Assembly: GCF_000003815.2 (NCBI RefSeq)
Contig: NC_049980.1
Location: 32,424,044 to 32,488,043 of the forward strand
Length of the DNA: 64,000 bases
Reading direction: 5' to 3'
DNA from: Branchiostoma floridae
Taxonomy: Eukaryota > Chordata > Leptocardii > Amphioxiformes > Branchiostomatidae
Both the position numbers and the translations under genes were made by a program. The notes below the pieces were generated by a model that worked only from the letters and a program-made list of their open reading frames with translations, was not told the origin of the DNA and did not search any database. This document shows positions 35,101 to 44,900 of the stretch, one piece after another; the stretch's first letter is position 1, and each line of letters starts with the position of its first letter.

Positions 35101-38100
35101 TCATCCAGAACGGGAAGGAGGAGGGGGCTCAGCTCGGGTGCGGAGGCGGTCGCCATGGTGACAAGGGGTACTTCGTCCAGCCCACCGTGTTCTACGATGT
35201 CCAGGACAACATGAGGATTGCCAAGGAAGAGGTTTGTTTGTTTGTTTGTTTGTTTGTTTGTTTGTTTGTTTGCCAGCCCACCGTGTTCTACGATGTCCAG
35301 GACAACATGAGGATCGCCAAGGAAGAGGTTTGTTTATTTGTTTTTTTGTTTGTTTGTTTGTTTGTTCGTAATTTCCAAGAAGATCCACAATTGATTGATT
35401 GGTTGATTGAATGATTGATTAAATCTAATAAACATGATTAAGTAAATGCAATGCTATGCATCTCAACAAAACCGTACCAAGTAAATTTGGGGTCAATATA
35501 CTTCTGTAGAAGGGAAGCTTTTAATTTCAAGACGTCCTCAATAACTCTAAAATTTGTTTCTTCACCATGTAGATCTTTGGACCAGTGCAGAGCATCATCA
35601 AGTTCAAGTCCATCGATGAGGCCATTGACCGTGCCAACAACACGACATACGGCCTGGCGGCCGGTGTGTTCACTAAGGACATCGACAAGGCCCTGACTAT
35701 CGCCAACAGTGTGCAGGCTGGGTCTGTCTGGTGAGGGCATGTCTTATGCATACATACTCCCATAGAGTTGTAGCATTAAGAACGATCTGCTTCTGGTACC
35801 TGGAACACAATAACGATACAAGTGTTCTGGGCCGAGTGATCATTTGCTGTATTCAATGGTGCCTAAGCATTTGCATAAATTTTATGAAATTAGTACGAAT
35901 TTCATAACATCACTATGCAAACTTGTACAAATTTTATTTGAAAGGCACAACTCTTATGTGACATGCCCAAACCTTATTCCTGCATTGCACATAATATTTA
36001 TTAAGTAATTGGTGAGTACATTTATGTAATACTTTATTTCTGTAACAAGAATCTGAATACAAAGTGCATAAGAGATAGTAGGCATCAAGATCATGTACAT
36101 GACTAGCTAGAGTGAAATTTTTCAAAATTTTTTCCTAGATCCTACTGCATATTAATTCATAGTCAGGATAAACCTGTTCTGCAACTAGATGTCTTTTGCA
36201 TATCAATTCACAGTTTTATTTATTTATTGGTTTGGCTGCACCGAACACACAGCCAGGGCTGCCCAACTAGCCTATGGCCCTGCTGACAAACACATAAACA
36301 ATACAAATTAAAAAAAAGAACATTTGTATGTACATGGTGTAGGATAACTTACATATCATCTAAAATGGAGTATATAACATCATATCATCGACAACAATAT
36401 TTGCAATGAGAGGTCAGGGTCTGTATATACATGTGTATGACTAATTTACCATGCGTAAGGGTTGCCTAGACATTCCCACAGTTAGGATATAAAAACTCTC
36501 CAACAAGATTTCTAAGGTGTCACTGATGAAAGACACCGGATGGCTGTCTGAAACGTCTGACCGTTTCCAAAACCATATCCAGTTGCTTAAGTAATTCCTT
36601 TTTGGGGTATAATATTACCTGGATGTCTAACCTACATCGACGAATCGCATAGTGGAACTCAATGCCACCAAGCACTGTAGGCCTTGTTATGTAGCTTTAA
36701 TTAAACAACACTAAGATCTAAGATGTGCAAAGGTTAGGTGTGACATATCATTCAGTGTAACATAACGAGCTGTGCCATATCTTCAGTTCCGTTTATTTGT
36801 TTACACCAATGTTACAGTACAATTTAAAACATAGTGAGTAAATAACCTCTCGCAGGCTGAATTGCATGTCAGCCTTTGTGTTAAAACAAATTGTTCTTTA
36901 TTCTTTATTTATCTGCACATAGCAACATGGCTTAAAAACAAATGTATACACATAATTGAAATACAAATGTATATACAGAATTGAAGAAATGTACATACAA
37001 AATTGCTCCATCAGTTAAGACATTAGAAATATTAAAAAGACATTCAAACATAACATTATATACAGCATATACAGAACCACACTTTGCAATCACATATACA
37101 TTGAAAAGCTGGGTGAGCTATAGTATACTTGAGCTTCTGTCACACGGTGTGCTTGTGAAGTTGGTTTGTCCTGTCCTACAGAATCTGCAGATACAGAAAT
37201 TGCAAGTTGTTACAAAGCTAGTATCTACATGTAGTAGATGTAGTTTTCTTCTTTTTTTCTTTTACTTGCACCAAATACTATAGGGTGAGTATGACAATGG
37301 GTAACATCAATTCTCATAATTCCACCAGGTGCCATATTATACGGTAGCGCCACATGCAGAAAATACAATTGAATTAAGGATGACATCTGTAGTGCCTTAC
37401 TTGTAAATGTAACATAGTCTGTATTTTTTCACACAGGGTGAATTGTTATGACCCGGGAACACTTCAAGCTCCTTTTGGAGGCTTCAAGATGTCGGGCCAC
37501 GGACGAGAGCTGTGAGTGTTTCTTTATTTGTTTATTACCTTCACCCAGAAGGGTTTTTGGGTGCCGTGTGTGTGTGTGTGTGTGTGTGTGAGTGTGTTTA
37601 TGTACGTGTGTCTGTGTGTGTATGAGTGACTAAGTGTGTGTTTTGATGAGTGTGTGTGTTTGTGTGCGTGCTTGTGTATGTGTGTGTGTACAGTCAAACC
37701 TGTCTATAGCGGGCACTCAAGGGACTGGTCAAAATTGGCCACTATAGAGAGGTGGCCACTATAGAGAATATGCTAATTAATTGACCACAAGCAATAAGTT
37801 ACACATGGTTTTAGTACCCACTGATCTTTATTCACATAATACAGTACTGTACATGTACTGCAATGATTTACACTATATGTATTAAGAAAACAAAAGCTAT
37901 AAAAAGTTTTAAATGTTCTACAGTTGATATTGTCTGAAGAGACCGGTATCGTCATATTTCTTTGATCTTTCGTCTTGTATCCTTTGATACTTCGCCGTCC
38001 GTGTGTTCCCTCCCGCGTTCACACGTCAGGTTCGCCCATTATGCTAATGTGGTACTCACAAGAAAAGTCTCGTCACTTTAGACTTATCTCTTAATAAATG

Positions 38101-39796
38101 TAAGAATAAAATCCACCATAGTCTGAAGTTCATATCATTTTGTCTTTGTAACAATTCATTTAGAAAGTTTTTGTGATAAAAATTAACCTAAGCGATAGTC
38201 TATTAGAACGTAACTTTAACGCAATTTACCTCTGTAATATTGGTGTCGTCTATTGACCTTATATGACCTCGCTTGTCGGCGGGTATGGGTAGCGCCAGTT
38301 TACGAAGTTTTGTTTTGAAAATAAATCAAAGAGGTTTTAAATCCGGCGTAGGGTGACGATACGGCAGCTGTATATGGCCGAACGCGTGCCGAAACATAGA
38401 TCAGCGGTCCGCGTGGCCGTAATCGGCAGTGTTTTTGTACCTGCGGGACCGGAAATCGTGTGGCCGTGGCCGCGTTGGACAGGTGGCCGCTAAGCCTATT
38501 TCTTAATCATTACGAATCCAAGGGACCGATAAAAAGTGGCCACTATGGGCAGGTGGCCGTTATGCAAAGGTGGCCGCTAATACAGGTTTGACTGTATGTG
38601 TGTGTGTGTCTGTGTGTTTATGTATGTGTGTCTGTGTATGAGTGACTCTGTTTGTGTGTGTTTGAGTGTGTGTGCTTGTGTGTGTGTGTGTGTGTGTGTG
38701 TGCTTGTGTGCTTGAGTGTGTGTCTGTGTGTGTGTGTGTGTTTGTGTGTGCGTGACTTTGTGTGTGTTGTGTGTGTGTCTGTGTGTTGTGTGTGTGTTGG
38801 TGTGTGTTTGTCTCTTTGAGTTAATACTATGTGCCTTATCATCATTTCATCATAACTTTTTTTTGTTCCCATCCAGGGGAGAGTATGCTCTACACGAGTA
38901 CACAGAGGTTAAGACTGTAAGTACAATGTATAAAGTTTATACTGGATGGGTGGAGAACCACATTCCAGTACAATCAAACCTGTCTATAGTGACCACTCAT
39001 GGGACTTGCAGAAAATAGTCTCAGTTAAACATTCTTATAGACAAGTACACTTGGCCATACTGACTTCATTACATGGAATTCTGGGGATTCCACAACTGAT
39101 GCAAGCATGCAAATAAAAATGTAATAATGCGAAAAAAAGTTTGGCCCCCCAAAAAACATTATCAAATCTATGTGTTCTAGAAGATTGAATGAATGACAAA
39201 CACACAGTATGGTATCCTGATAAATTTTCTTCTTCATTTTTGTTTTCACACTCTTCTTTGTCCTTGGAATTGATGCTGACATTAGTGGATGTTTTTTTAT
39301 ATATACATATACATTTGTATCTTATTTTGTCTATTGCATACATTTGTTCCTTGTGCGACTGCTTTGAACAATTAAAGCATGGCTGAAAACTTCCTTTTAT
39401 TTTTCTGGAAATGGCTGAATATTTGGTATCATTGAGAAAAACAATCTTAGGGACCACCAAAAAGTGATCACAATGGCCAGGTGGTCCTTATTTAGAGGTG
39501 GTCACTTGTGCAGGTTCAACTGTATTGATATTATACTTAGGTTACACATGTTGGATAGGCAAGGATATTAAAGTTACAAGGTAATGCTTCCAGGGGCGTA
39601 TGATTAGTGTGAATAATTTTCTTTCAATCTATTCTAGTATCTTGATCTTAATGGAAGATTCTTTTGCAATTCTTTCTTTGTGTTGTATTGCAGTCATTGT
39701 TTGAGTGACATCAATGTGAGTTTTATTGGTCACTAACGTCAATGAACTATTTTTCATGTTTTTCAGGTCACCATCAAGCTGCCCCAAAAGTGTTAG
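26141..39796 (+). CDS. Aldehyde dehydrogenase, ALDH1/ALDH2 group, complete
   Basis: Fourteen exons with GT/AG junctions and consistent phases: 26141-26191, 27552-27656, 28297-28437, 29203-29332, 30153-30214, 30663-30791, 31244-31357, 32545-32647, 34174-34358, 35067-35231, 35573-35730, 37437-37511, 38877-38916, 39767-39796. They encode 495 residues, the normal length of this cytosolic or retinal/acetaldehyde dehydrogenase family. Catalytic elements are present: Asn165 (WNYP), Glu264 (LELGG) and Cys298 (GQCCCAGS), plus the Rossmann FTGSTE (~239-244). The enzyme oxidises aldehydes with NAD+. It has no leader peptide, so it is probably cytosolic. Amphioxus is known to have several Aldh1a-like genes, some linked to retinoic acid synthesis. 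The active-site Cys triplet is ALDH2-like, while channel positions equivalent to human 124 and 459 are Glu120 and Gly455, unlike either subfamily. A tandem paralogue starts at 56150. The subfamily name is left open. Confidence 0.95.
26500..27020. repeat. Palindromic minisatellite in ALDH intron 1
   Basis: About ten units of roughly 40 bp, each built on the inverted pair ATTGACAGGA-TGT-TCCTGTCAAT followed by AAACATGTTTTGCACT. Copies near both ends are more diverged. Each unit could form a small hairpin. Open frames here are artefacts. Confidence 0.9.
27062..27200 (-). repeat. SINE-like tRNA-derived fragment
   Basis: Contains CTCGAGTACGAACCCTG-type B-box sequence on the minus strand and the phrase AGTGCCTTTCCCAAGGGCAC, which recurs reversed at ~45228-45250 (CTTGGGAAAGGCACTT). 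It is therefore part of a dispersed family in this genome. Confidence 0.45.
27390..27478 (+). mobile_element. LINE 3' tail with (CATT)n
   Basis: The tail TAGCCCAGTGGGGCAAAAAT then GTGCAATAAAGG and CATT repeats has the same architecture as the LINE end at 12037-12117. It lies in ALDH intron 1. Confidence 0.6.
28685..28773. repeat. Inverted repeat in ALDH intron 3
   Basis: Arms of ~37 bp (ATACTATTGGTGCTATATGA against its reverse complement) around a 13-base loop, with a few mismatches. A foldback remnant is likely. Confidence 0.8.
29350..29412 (-). mobile_element. LINE/SINE 3' tail fragment
   Basis: The minus strand reads TTAGCCTTCGGGCATGAGTT then TGCAATAAAGATATCG. It shares the hairpin and AATAAA layout with the tail at 44195-44258. 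Confidence 0.6.
29990..30107 (+). mobile_element. LINE 3'-terminal coding fragment in ALDH intron 4
   Basis: One frame reads [20 protein letters not shown] then LCSRRGKED and a stop. This resembles the C-terminal end of many invertebrate LINE reverse-transcriptase proteins (AKDRxxWR). A short GTCAAATAAGTCAA tail follows. Confidence 0.55.
31453..31528. repeat. Perfect 76-bp palindrome in ALDH intron 7
   Basis: 38 bp followed immediately by its exact reverse complement, centred on GGATCC at 31488-31493, with no loop. Perfect loopless palindromes of this size are unstable in vivo and are also typical of assembly or template-switch artefacts. Confidence 0.95.
32300..32516. mobile_element. MITE with TA target site (CTGTAAATGCA family)
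   Basis: Inverted ends CTGTAAATGCATTTAAGTTC and CTGTAAATGCAGAAACTTTC are flanked by TA on both sides. Inside, several TTAAGTT(C/T)GCGGT motifs repeat. It lies just upstream of ALDH exon 8. TA flanks suggest a Tc1/mariner-type target. Confidence 0.75.
32714..33563. mobile_element. Composite non-autonomous element with internal 172-bp tandem repeats
   Basis: The left end TGGCTACCAGACTGCTTTCA is matched in reverse at 33525-33563. Within it, about three units of 172 bp (33000-33530) repeat GCTCTTGCCATTTCCCCAAG through CCTACACAGGCG. A tRNA-like B box in reverse (CCGGAATCGAACCGGGG, ~32829-32848) marks a SINE-like insertion near the left end. All lies in ALDH intron 8. Confidence 0.7.
34389..34595. 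mobile_element. MITE with perfect 16-bp inverted ends and TA duplication
   Basis: TAGGAGGGTCTGCATG opens the element and its exact reverse complement closes it, with TA on each side (34387-34388, 34596-34597). The interior holds repeated TACG(A/T)ATTACG motifs. It lies 30 bp inside ALDH intron 9. Confidence 0.85.
35232..35375. repeat. Duplicated exon-10 tail plus (GTTT)n in ALDH intron 10
   Basis: The last 55 bp of exon 10 (35177-35231) reappear at 35273-35327 with one synonymous change, followed by a second GTTTG donor-like sequence. The two copies are joined by (GTTT)n and offset by 96 bp, a multiple of three. The inter-copy sequence is open in the ALDH frame. Confidence 0.95.
35731..37436. 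other. ALDH intron 11
   Basis: 1.7 kb intron. A SINE-like piece is at ~36225-36330 (GGTTTGGCTGCACCGAACAC), and a dispersed LINE-like fragment is at ~36530-36620 (CCGGATGGCTGTCTGAAACG). No coding sequence. Confidence 0.45.
37569..38815. repeat. (TG)n microsatellite split by a DNA element
   Basis: TG-rich tracts at 37569-37690 and 38595-38815 were evidently one microsatellite before the element at 37691-38594 inserted into it. The open frames here are repeat artefacts. Confidence 0.85.
37691..38594. mobile_element. ~900-bp DNA element, CAGTCAAACCTG termini, TA target
   Basis: Ends CAGTCAAACCTGTCTATAGC and its inverted partner (…AATACAGGTTTGACTG) are flanked by TA on both sides. Both ends continue with repeated GTGGCC(A/G)CTA motifs. 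No transposase ORF is visible, so it is non-autonomous. TA duplication suggests a Tc1/mariner-type mover. It lies in ALDH intron 12. Confidence 0.8.
38971..39522. mobile_element. 552-bp DNA element of the same CAATCAAACCTG family
   Basis: Starts TA-CAATCAAACCTGTCTATAG and ends GTGCAGGTTCAACTG-TA. Its right end (ACAATGGCCAGGTGGTCCTT and following) matches the 57-bp minisatellite unit in frataxin intron 1. It sits in ALDH intron 13. Confidence 0.8.
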
Positions 39797-41082
39797 GACG
39801 TCACCTAGTCTGAAGATACAAGAGTCTTCCAAAGCATTTCCCAGATGGCCTGCTGAGGTCACAGCAAGAAAATTTTATGGATGACATTATTTGCAGACTC
39901 CAAATTCAGTGTGAGAGAGCAAAGAAGAAACAAGATGCCTAAATTTTCAAAATAGCCTTTGTTTCTTTTTTTTTATGAATGTTGTAACAACAACTGTAGT
40001 AGCAAGACAATTTGGTATTACTACGAGCCAACAAGACTGTTATCTTGGGCCTGTATTCAAGAAGTGCACAAAGTGACACTAGTGTGGTGGACTAAGTATG
40101 AATTACCAAATTGGAAACTACACTCAATGCTACCACACCGGTGTCACTTCTACAACTACCTAACTAGTTGCACCTCTACAAAAGTCATGGTTATCTCACT
40201 AGTGTCAATTCTACTTACATTTTATTCCCATTTTGGAATTTTCTCTTCATGTTGACCATCTTCTGAGGAGAAAAATTTCTTGGTTTATTTTCAAAGTCAG
40301 AATTAATGTGTGTGCTGATGTCATCCATAAATTTACTTGCTGCGGCCTAATGTACCATGTAGACGAAAATGTGCCATGCTTTGACCAAGGTCGACAAGAA
40401 GGAAAGAGAGAGATGAGGTCTTTAAGTAATAATAAAGGGTGGGTGTTTTTTCTGAGGTCATTTCTTTTCTATGTATGGGAAAGTTGGAATAATTACGTAT
40501 GACTGTGCAACATAAATTTTGAGGTCCACGACCTCATAGCTTTAGTTATTTTCTCTAAGTCATCACTACATTGTACTTTATATGGGACGTCGCTGTTATG
40601 TCATAGGCAGTTATAAGTGGATTACCTTGCAAAAAAAACATGAAGTCTGCAAAATGTTTTATTTTATGGTACTGCATTAAAGAACAGGAGAAGGGCGTTT
40701 ATTTACAGAACAAACGCGTATGTGTGTGTATGTGTACGTAGATTAAATAATGCTATTGCACATAATCAAAAAATGTTGAATTTTGGTTTTATACAAGGTT
40801 TAATTTGGGCGACTCCGTCAAATATACGTGTAAGTGCAAACTATGTACAATAGTGTCACAACGCAACGCAACAGGGCAAAACTGCGTGTCCCTTCTTCAC
40901 CTATGCCTGTGAATTTTAAACTTGGAATAACTGTTATACGAGTACATAACACTACACGATAAACTAAATTACACAATTCCATACTGTAAAAAAAAGAATT
41001 TCGGAGCTCCAAATGTAAGTTAAATTACAGCAGTCTTCATGATGCAAAACTAATATTCGCCTTGAAGGCCAGTTTACCTTGC
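39797..41082. other. ALDH 3' flank and intergenic spacer
   Basis: Presumably holds the ALDH 3' UTR. Candidate polyadenylation hexamers are AATAAA near 40430 and ATTAAA near 40675. No other gene is seen before the GPCR stop at 41083. Confidence 0.5.
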
Positions 41083-42771
41083 TCACTCGATGTATTCGGT
41101 GCTTGGGGTTTCACCCACCTTCACTGAGCTTGGCGAGGCTACAAACAGCACATTTAGACGGTTTGAGTTCTGTGTGTTTCTGGTGGTCTCTCCCAATCTT
41201 CGACTGACTGCCCACTTTGCTGACTGGCCGGTCCGATTGTCCGCACTCGGTCCAGGACCGTCCCTTGCTGCCGCATCTCCAACAGTCTGATGACCGTTCA
41301 CCACTTGATTCGATGTCCAGCCCAACTTTTCACGCACCGCGTTGGCGAGTCGTCGCGCTCTGCGCTGCACGGCGTCCCGAATCTTCTCGATCCTGAGCGC
41401 GTAGATGATCGGGTTGATCACCGAATTGCAGAGCGCGATCGGCAACCCCCAGTACGGCCTTGCCTGGACCTCACAGTCCTCCCGTGCAAAGCACACCAGC
41501 TGCTCTACAGTCCCGACACAAATGGGCAGCCACAGAATGACGAACACCGCCGCGACGATGACGACTGTCACCTGTAAAATGCAGATGTGTCACAATATGG
41601 AACAGCATTCAGACAAATATAAAAAAAAATTCTTCTTTTCTTACGTAAAGTGCCCTGAAAACCCATCTCACAAACCACCCTAGCCCTTATAATAGTCTCA
41701 GCTATTATCTTATCTCAAATTATTTTCTATTGTTATTTGATTATTCTTTTGTATTATTATTATCATATCCTATGTGTTATTTTTTGTGTTAATTATTGAC
41801 TATTATATATATATATTGTTTAGTATAGAGGAGGGGGCATAGTATAAGCCGTTTACGATTTTCCCCTTCTGCACCTGTAGTGTTTTTATGTATTTTTTTC
41901 TGTATTATTTCATGTATTTTGTGCGAATATATAAATAAACAAACAAACAAACCTGCATCTTGAAGCTGTCTTGGAGTTGCCGGTACTGTCTAGCGGCGAT
42001 TCGCTGTTCCCTTCGCCTAGCGGCCGGCACGTTTTCCTGGGGATTCTCGGGCGGCCCGTCTCTGGAGAAGCGCCGCATGAGGGTGATGAAGATCCTGACG
42101 TTACCGAAGACCACGGTCACCACGGCCATTAGCAAGATGCTTTTAATCAGAATCACGTAAACCACTGGCATGTTGGCCATGCAGGTTTCTGTGTCCATAT
42201 CGATGCAGTTCCAGCCCATGACAGGAGATAAGCACACAACCGCACAGGCCGGCCACGCGATCCCTAAAGTCACCGCTACGTGTCGCCCGGACATGCGGGT
42301 CTGGTAGTATGTCGGATGGAGGATGGCCACATAGCGGTCCATGGACAGAAGGATCACGCCGACTGCCGATAGCACCAGCACTAAAAAGTATGCACAGATT
42401 AAGCCCAACATTGTCAATGGTCGAAGCAGTTCCAACTGGAAACTGGCACAGAAGAAGAGCGAGAAGACACCTGCCATGCAGTCCGCGGCGGCGAGGTTTG
42501 CCACGAACAGGTACACGGGTTTGGACAGGTCACGGTTCTTCAGCACCCCGGACAGGACCGCGCCGTTCAGGAGGAGAGCGATTGTCCCGACAGCGGCCGA
42601 GGCGATCCCGACCTTCCGATTCTCGTCGAGAAATGGGGTCGGGAGATGGGAGCACGCAGCTACCGCAAGGTCGTACTCCACCCTGTTTTCCAGATGCCCA
42701 CGCAAACACGGCCAGAAAGTGTCGTACACCGTGGAGTTTCCTCCGGTGAGATTCATGGTGCTGCCGTTCAT
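41083..42771 (-). CDS. Class A GPCR, lysophospholipid/cannabinoid-like receptor
   Basis: Two exons, 41953-42771 and 41083-41571, joined in phase 0 by GT/AG, encode 435 residues. Three N-glycosylation sites lie in the first 14 residues (NGST, NLTG, NSTV). TM2 reads VANLAAADCMAG, TM3 ends in MDRYVAI (the DRY motif, ~144-150), and ECL2 carries MGWNC with a second Cys eight residues on. ICL3 is long and basic, TM6 has LWLP, and TM7 has NSVINPIIYALR (NPxxY at ~326-330). ANLAAAD, MGWNC and NSxxNPIIYALR together are characteristic of the group containing LPA, S1P, cannabinoid, melanocortin and adenosine receptors, closest by eye to LPA/S1P. It is presumably a plasma-membrane lipid-mediator receptor. 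The exact ligand cannot be read from sequence. Confidence 0.9.
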
Positions 42772-42861
42772 CCTGCCTGCGATGCTCGGCGAAGAAAGGC
42801 AACAAACAAGTATGCTGCTTCTCGTCAGAAACGCTAGCTGATGGAGCTGAATTTTCTCCTT

Positions 42862-43270
42862 TTTGTGTAGATGCCAAAATGACTACTAGTGCCTATGATG
42901 ATCGCTGCACCTGACGACTGACTGTTTCAGCACAGAAAATTTAATTCTTGGCCACACTACGTCAGCGTTGCTACGGTTTCATCCACGGCGTTTGATGAGT
43001 GGCATCAAGTTTCTCTTCAAAGAAATACATGAAAGAGGTGTAGGAAAACAAGAAACGCCGATGGCATCCTTACGGGACACACTCTTTTCATCCACCCACG
43101 GTAGATGTGGGCAATGATTAAGCTTATTCAAATAGCCCACTTACAGTCCCGAGTTGAAAGCTCGAAATCACCGGTCCTGATTACTAGTATACAAAGGTTG
43201 ATCACGAAGACATTCGGACCTTCAATGATGCCATTAACGATAGAAATTGAATTAGAAAACCCGGAGGTCC
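42862..43270. repeat. GPCR upstream region, duplication copy 1
   Basis: The sequence from ATGCCAAAATGACTACTAG through GACATTCGGACCTTCAATGA is recognisable, diverged, at 44464-44900 in the same orientation and order. The copy includes the presumed promoter and 5' UTR side of the GPCR gene. Confidence 0.7.
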
Positions 43271-43684
43271 ACAATCTCCCTACTTTCCTCGCATAATGTT
43301 AACCGTTACGACGGAAGTAGTATACATGTTTCTCATTGATATATTCTCATACGTAGATGGGTCTTTATTTTATTTGGATGTGTCAAGTTGGCAGGAGTGG
43401 GTTGGTGGGAGCACGGCGGACAGGTAACCTGTCGTGGGTAGCCTGACACATCACTTTTTCTTTCTCCTCTTGTATGTTCTTTGAAATGTTGACCAAAAAT
43501 GAAAACAGTGAAAAACACATTGTCTGTCTTGTCTAGTTTTCCTTCTTTTTTTTTTAATTTTGTTGTAGCGCAATTAAAAACGGGACCAAAGTCGTCTAAA
43601 AACTCCTCTTGGTTCTGAGACGACAATGGTCCCCTCTGCGTAGGAGAATGAATTGATTATGCAAGTAAGGTGCTCGGTGGATAC
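43271..43684. other. Spacer between the duplicate copies
   Basis: Apart from the 8-bp target sequence at 43677-43684, nothing is recognisable. Confidence 0.4.
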
Positions 43685-44462
43685 TAGGGGTGAGTACTGG
43701 TACAGTGTACCGATACAAAACCGTTTTTTGTTGGGCCGGTCCAGAAAAAACTGGACCTGAAAAAAATCAGAGGACCGATTCGAAAACAGATTATAGCGGC
43801 GGGCGTTCACGTGTTTTGGGGCTTATAGGTGCAAGAAAAGAACAAGAGCGAAGTAGAGGAGAGTTGATAGTCATTTTTATCAAGCTTCTACGGTCAAACT
43901 TTGTCTAAAAGATGCCCACGCTGGCGGGTCGTTCGGTGTAATATAACCAGCTGCTGCCGCGCCGCGTGCCTGCGAAGCTGGTGTGTTACGCCGAACGGCG
44001 GTTATATCGGCTATATAGATACAGATACAGATAAAACAGAGGAAGTTAGTGCTGTTCAAGAAGATAGGCTTTTCGTCTCCCTCTGCTTCCAAAAAAGAAG
44101 TCAAACCCAACCTGTTTAGAAATAGCCAACACTAGTATTAGATTGGAATATTATTTATGGCTGTCCATTGTTACTATGTGTGTACCATGTACATGTACTT
44201 GCAATTAGCCCTCGGGCACGAACTTGCAAATAAACTTCCTTATTATGATAGTTCATTCCATTTAAAATCGCCAATGGACGTCAGATACTCCACCAAACAG
44301 AATCCCTAAATTTGTAGTGAAATGGACCATTCTTTTGAGTATCGCCCATTGATAAGTTTTGACAGATTATTACGTTCAGGTTCGGACTTGGACCTGATCC
44401 TCTGAACCTAAACCGGACCTGGACCATACAGGTTGAATTTTCTGTACCGGCACTCACCCCTA
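43685..44462. mobile_element. hAT-like non-autonomous element with 8-bp target duplication
   Basis: Ends TAGGGGTGAGTACTGGTACA and the inverse TGTACCGGCACTCACCCCTA. The flanks are GTGGATAC (43677-43684) and GTAGATAC (44463-44470), matching at 7 of 8. Short TAGGGGTG-type ends with 8-bp duplications fit the hAT superfamily. A retroelement piece at ~43905-44258, ending with a hairpin and GCAAATAAACTTCC, is inserted inside. Confidence 0.75.
44195..44258 (+). mobile_element. LINE/SINE 3' tail inside the hAT-like element
   Basis: CAATTAGCCCTCGGGCACGA then ACTTGCAAATAAACTTCC closely resembles the tail at 29350-29412 (inverted there). It marks the 3' end of a retroelement insertion starting near 43905. 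Confidence 0.6.
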
Positions 44463-44463
44463 G

Positions 44464-44900
44464 TAGATACCAAAATGACTACCTCTGATATCACCGCACC
44501 TACCGACGGGTACGTTGAGCACAGAAAATGTGCCTGGCGGCTGCCGTACGTCGGTGTAACTACAATTTAAAAAAACAATTTATCCAATTAGTGCAGCCAT
44601 GGCGACCATAGAACACGGATGTACTCGAATGTCAAAGCAACACGATACAGCTGCTGCACATCTTTCATGTCCCTCTCTACCTCTATAGGAAATTTATATG
44701 AAAGAAGCACATGAAAGCATCCCTAAAGGATACATGCCTTTCATAAATGTACGGTACATGTGGGCATTGATTGAGCTTATTATGCAAACTGCAACATCAA
44801 GGTGGAATCTCGAAATCAACAATTTGATTCATTAGTGTACAAAGACCCATCAAAAAGACATTCGGAGCATCAATGATCCAATTAACAGACGAAACGTTGC
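44464..44900. repeat. GPCR upstream region, duplication copy 2
   Basis: Diverged direct copy of 42862-43270 (for example TACCAAAATGACTACCTCTG and ATGTGGGCATTGATTGAGCT). No GPCR coding sequence accompanies this copy. Confidence 0.65.

Noticed and set aside
42309-42877. Open frames opposite the GPCR first exon
   Set aside because: Shadow frames of a GC-rich coding exon. The minus-strand frame carries all GPCR motifs.
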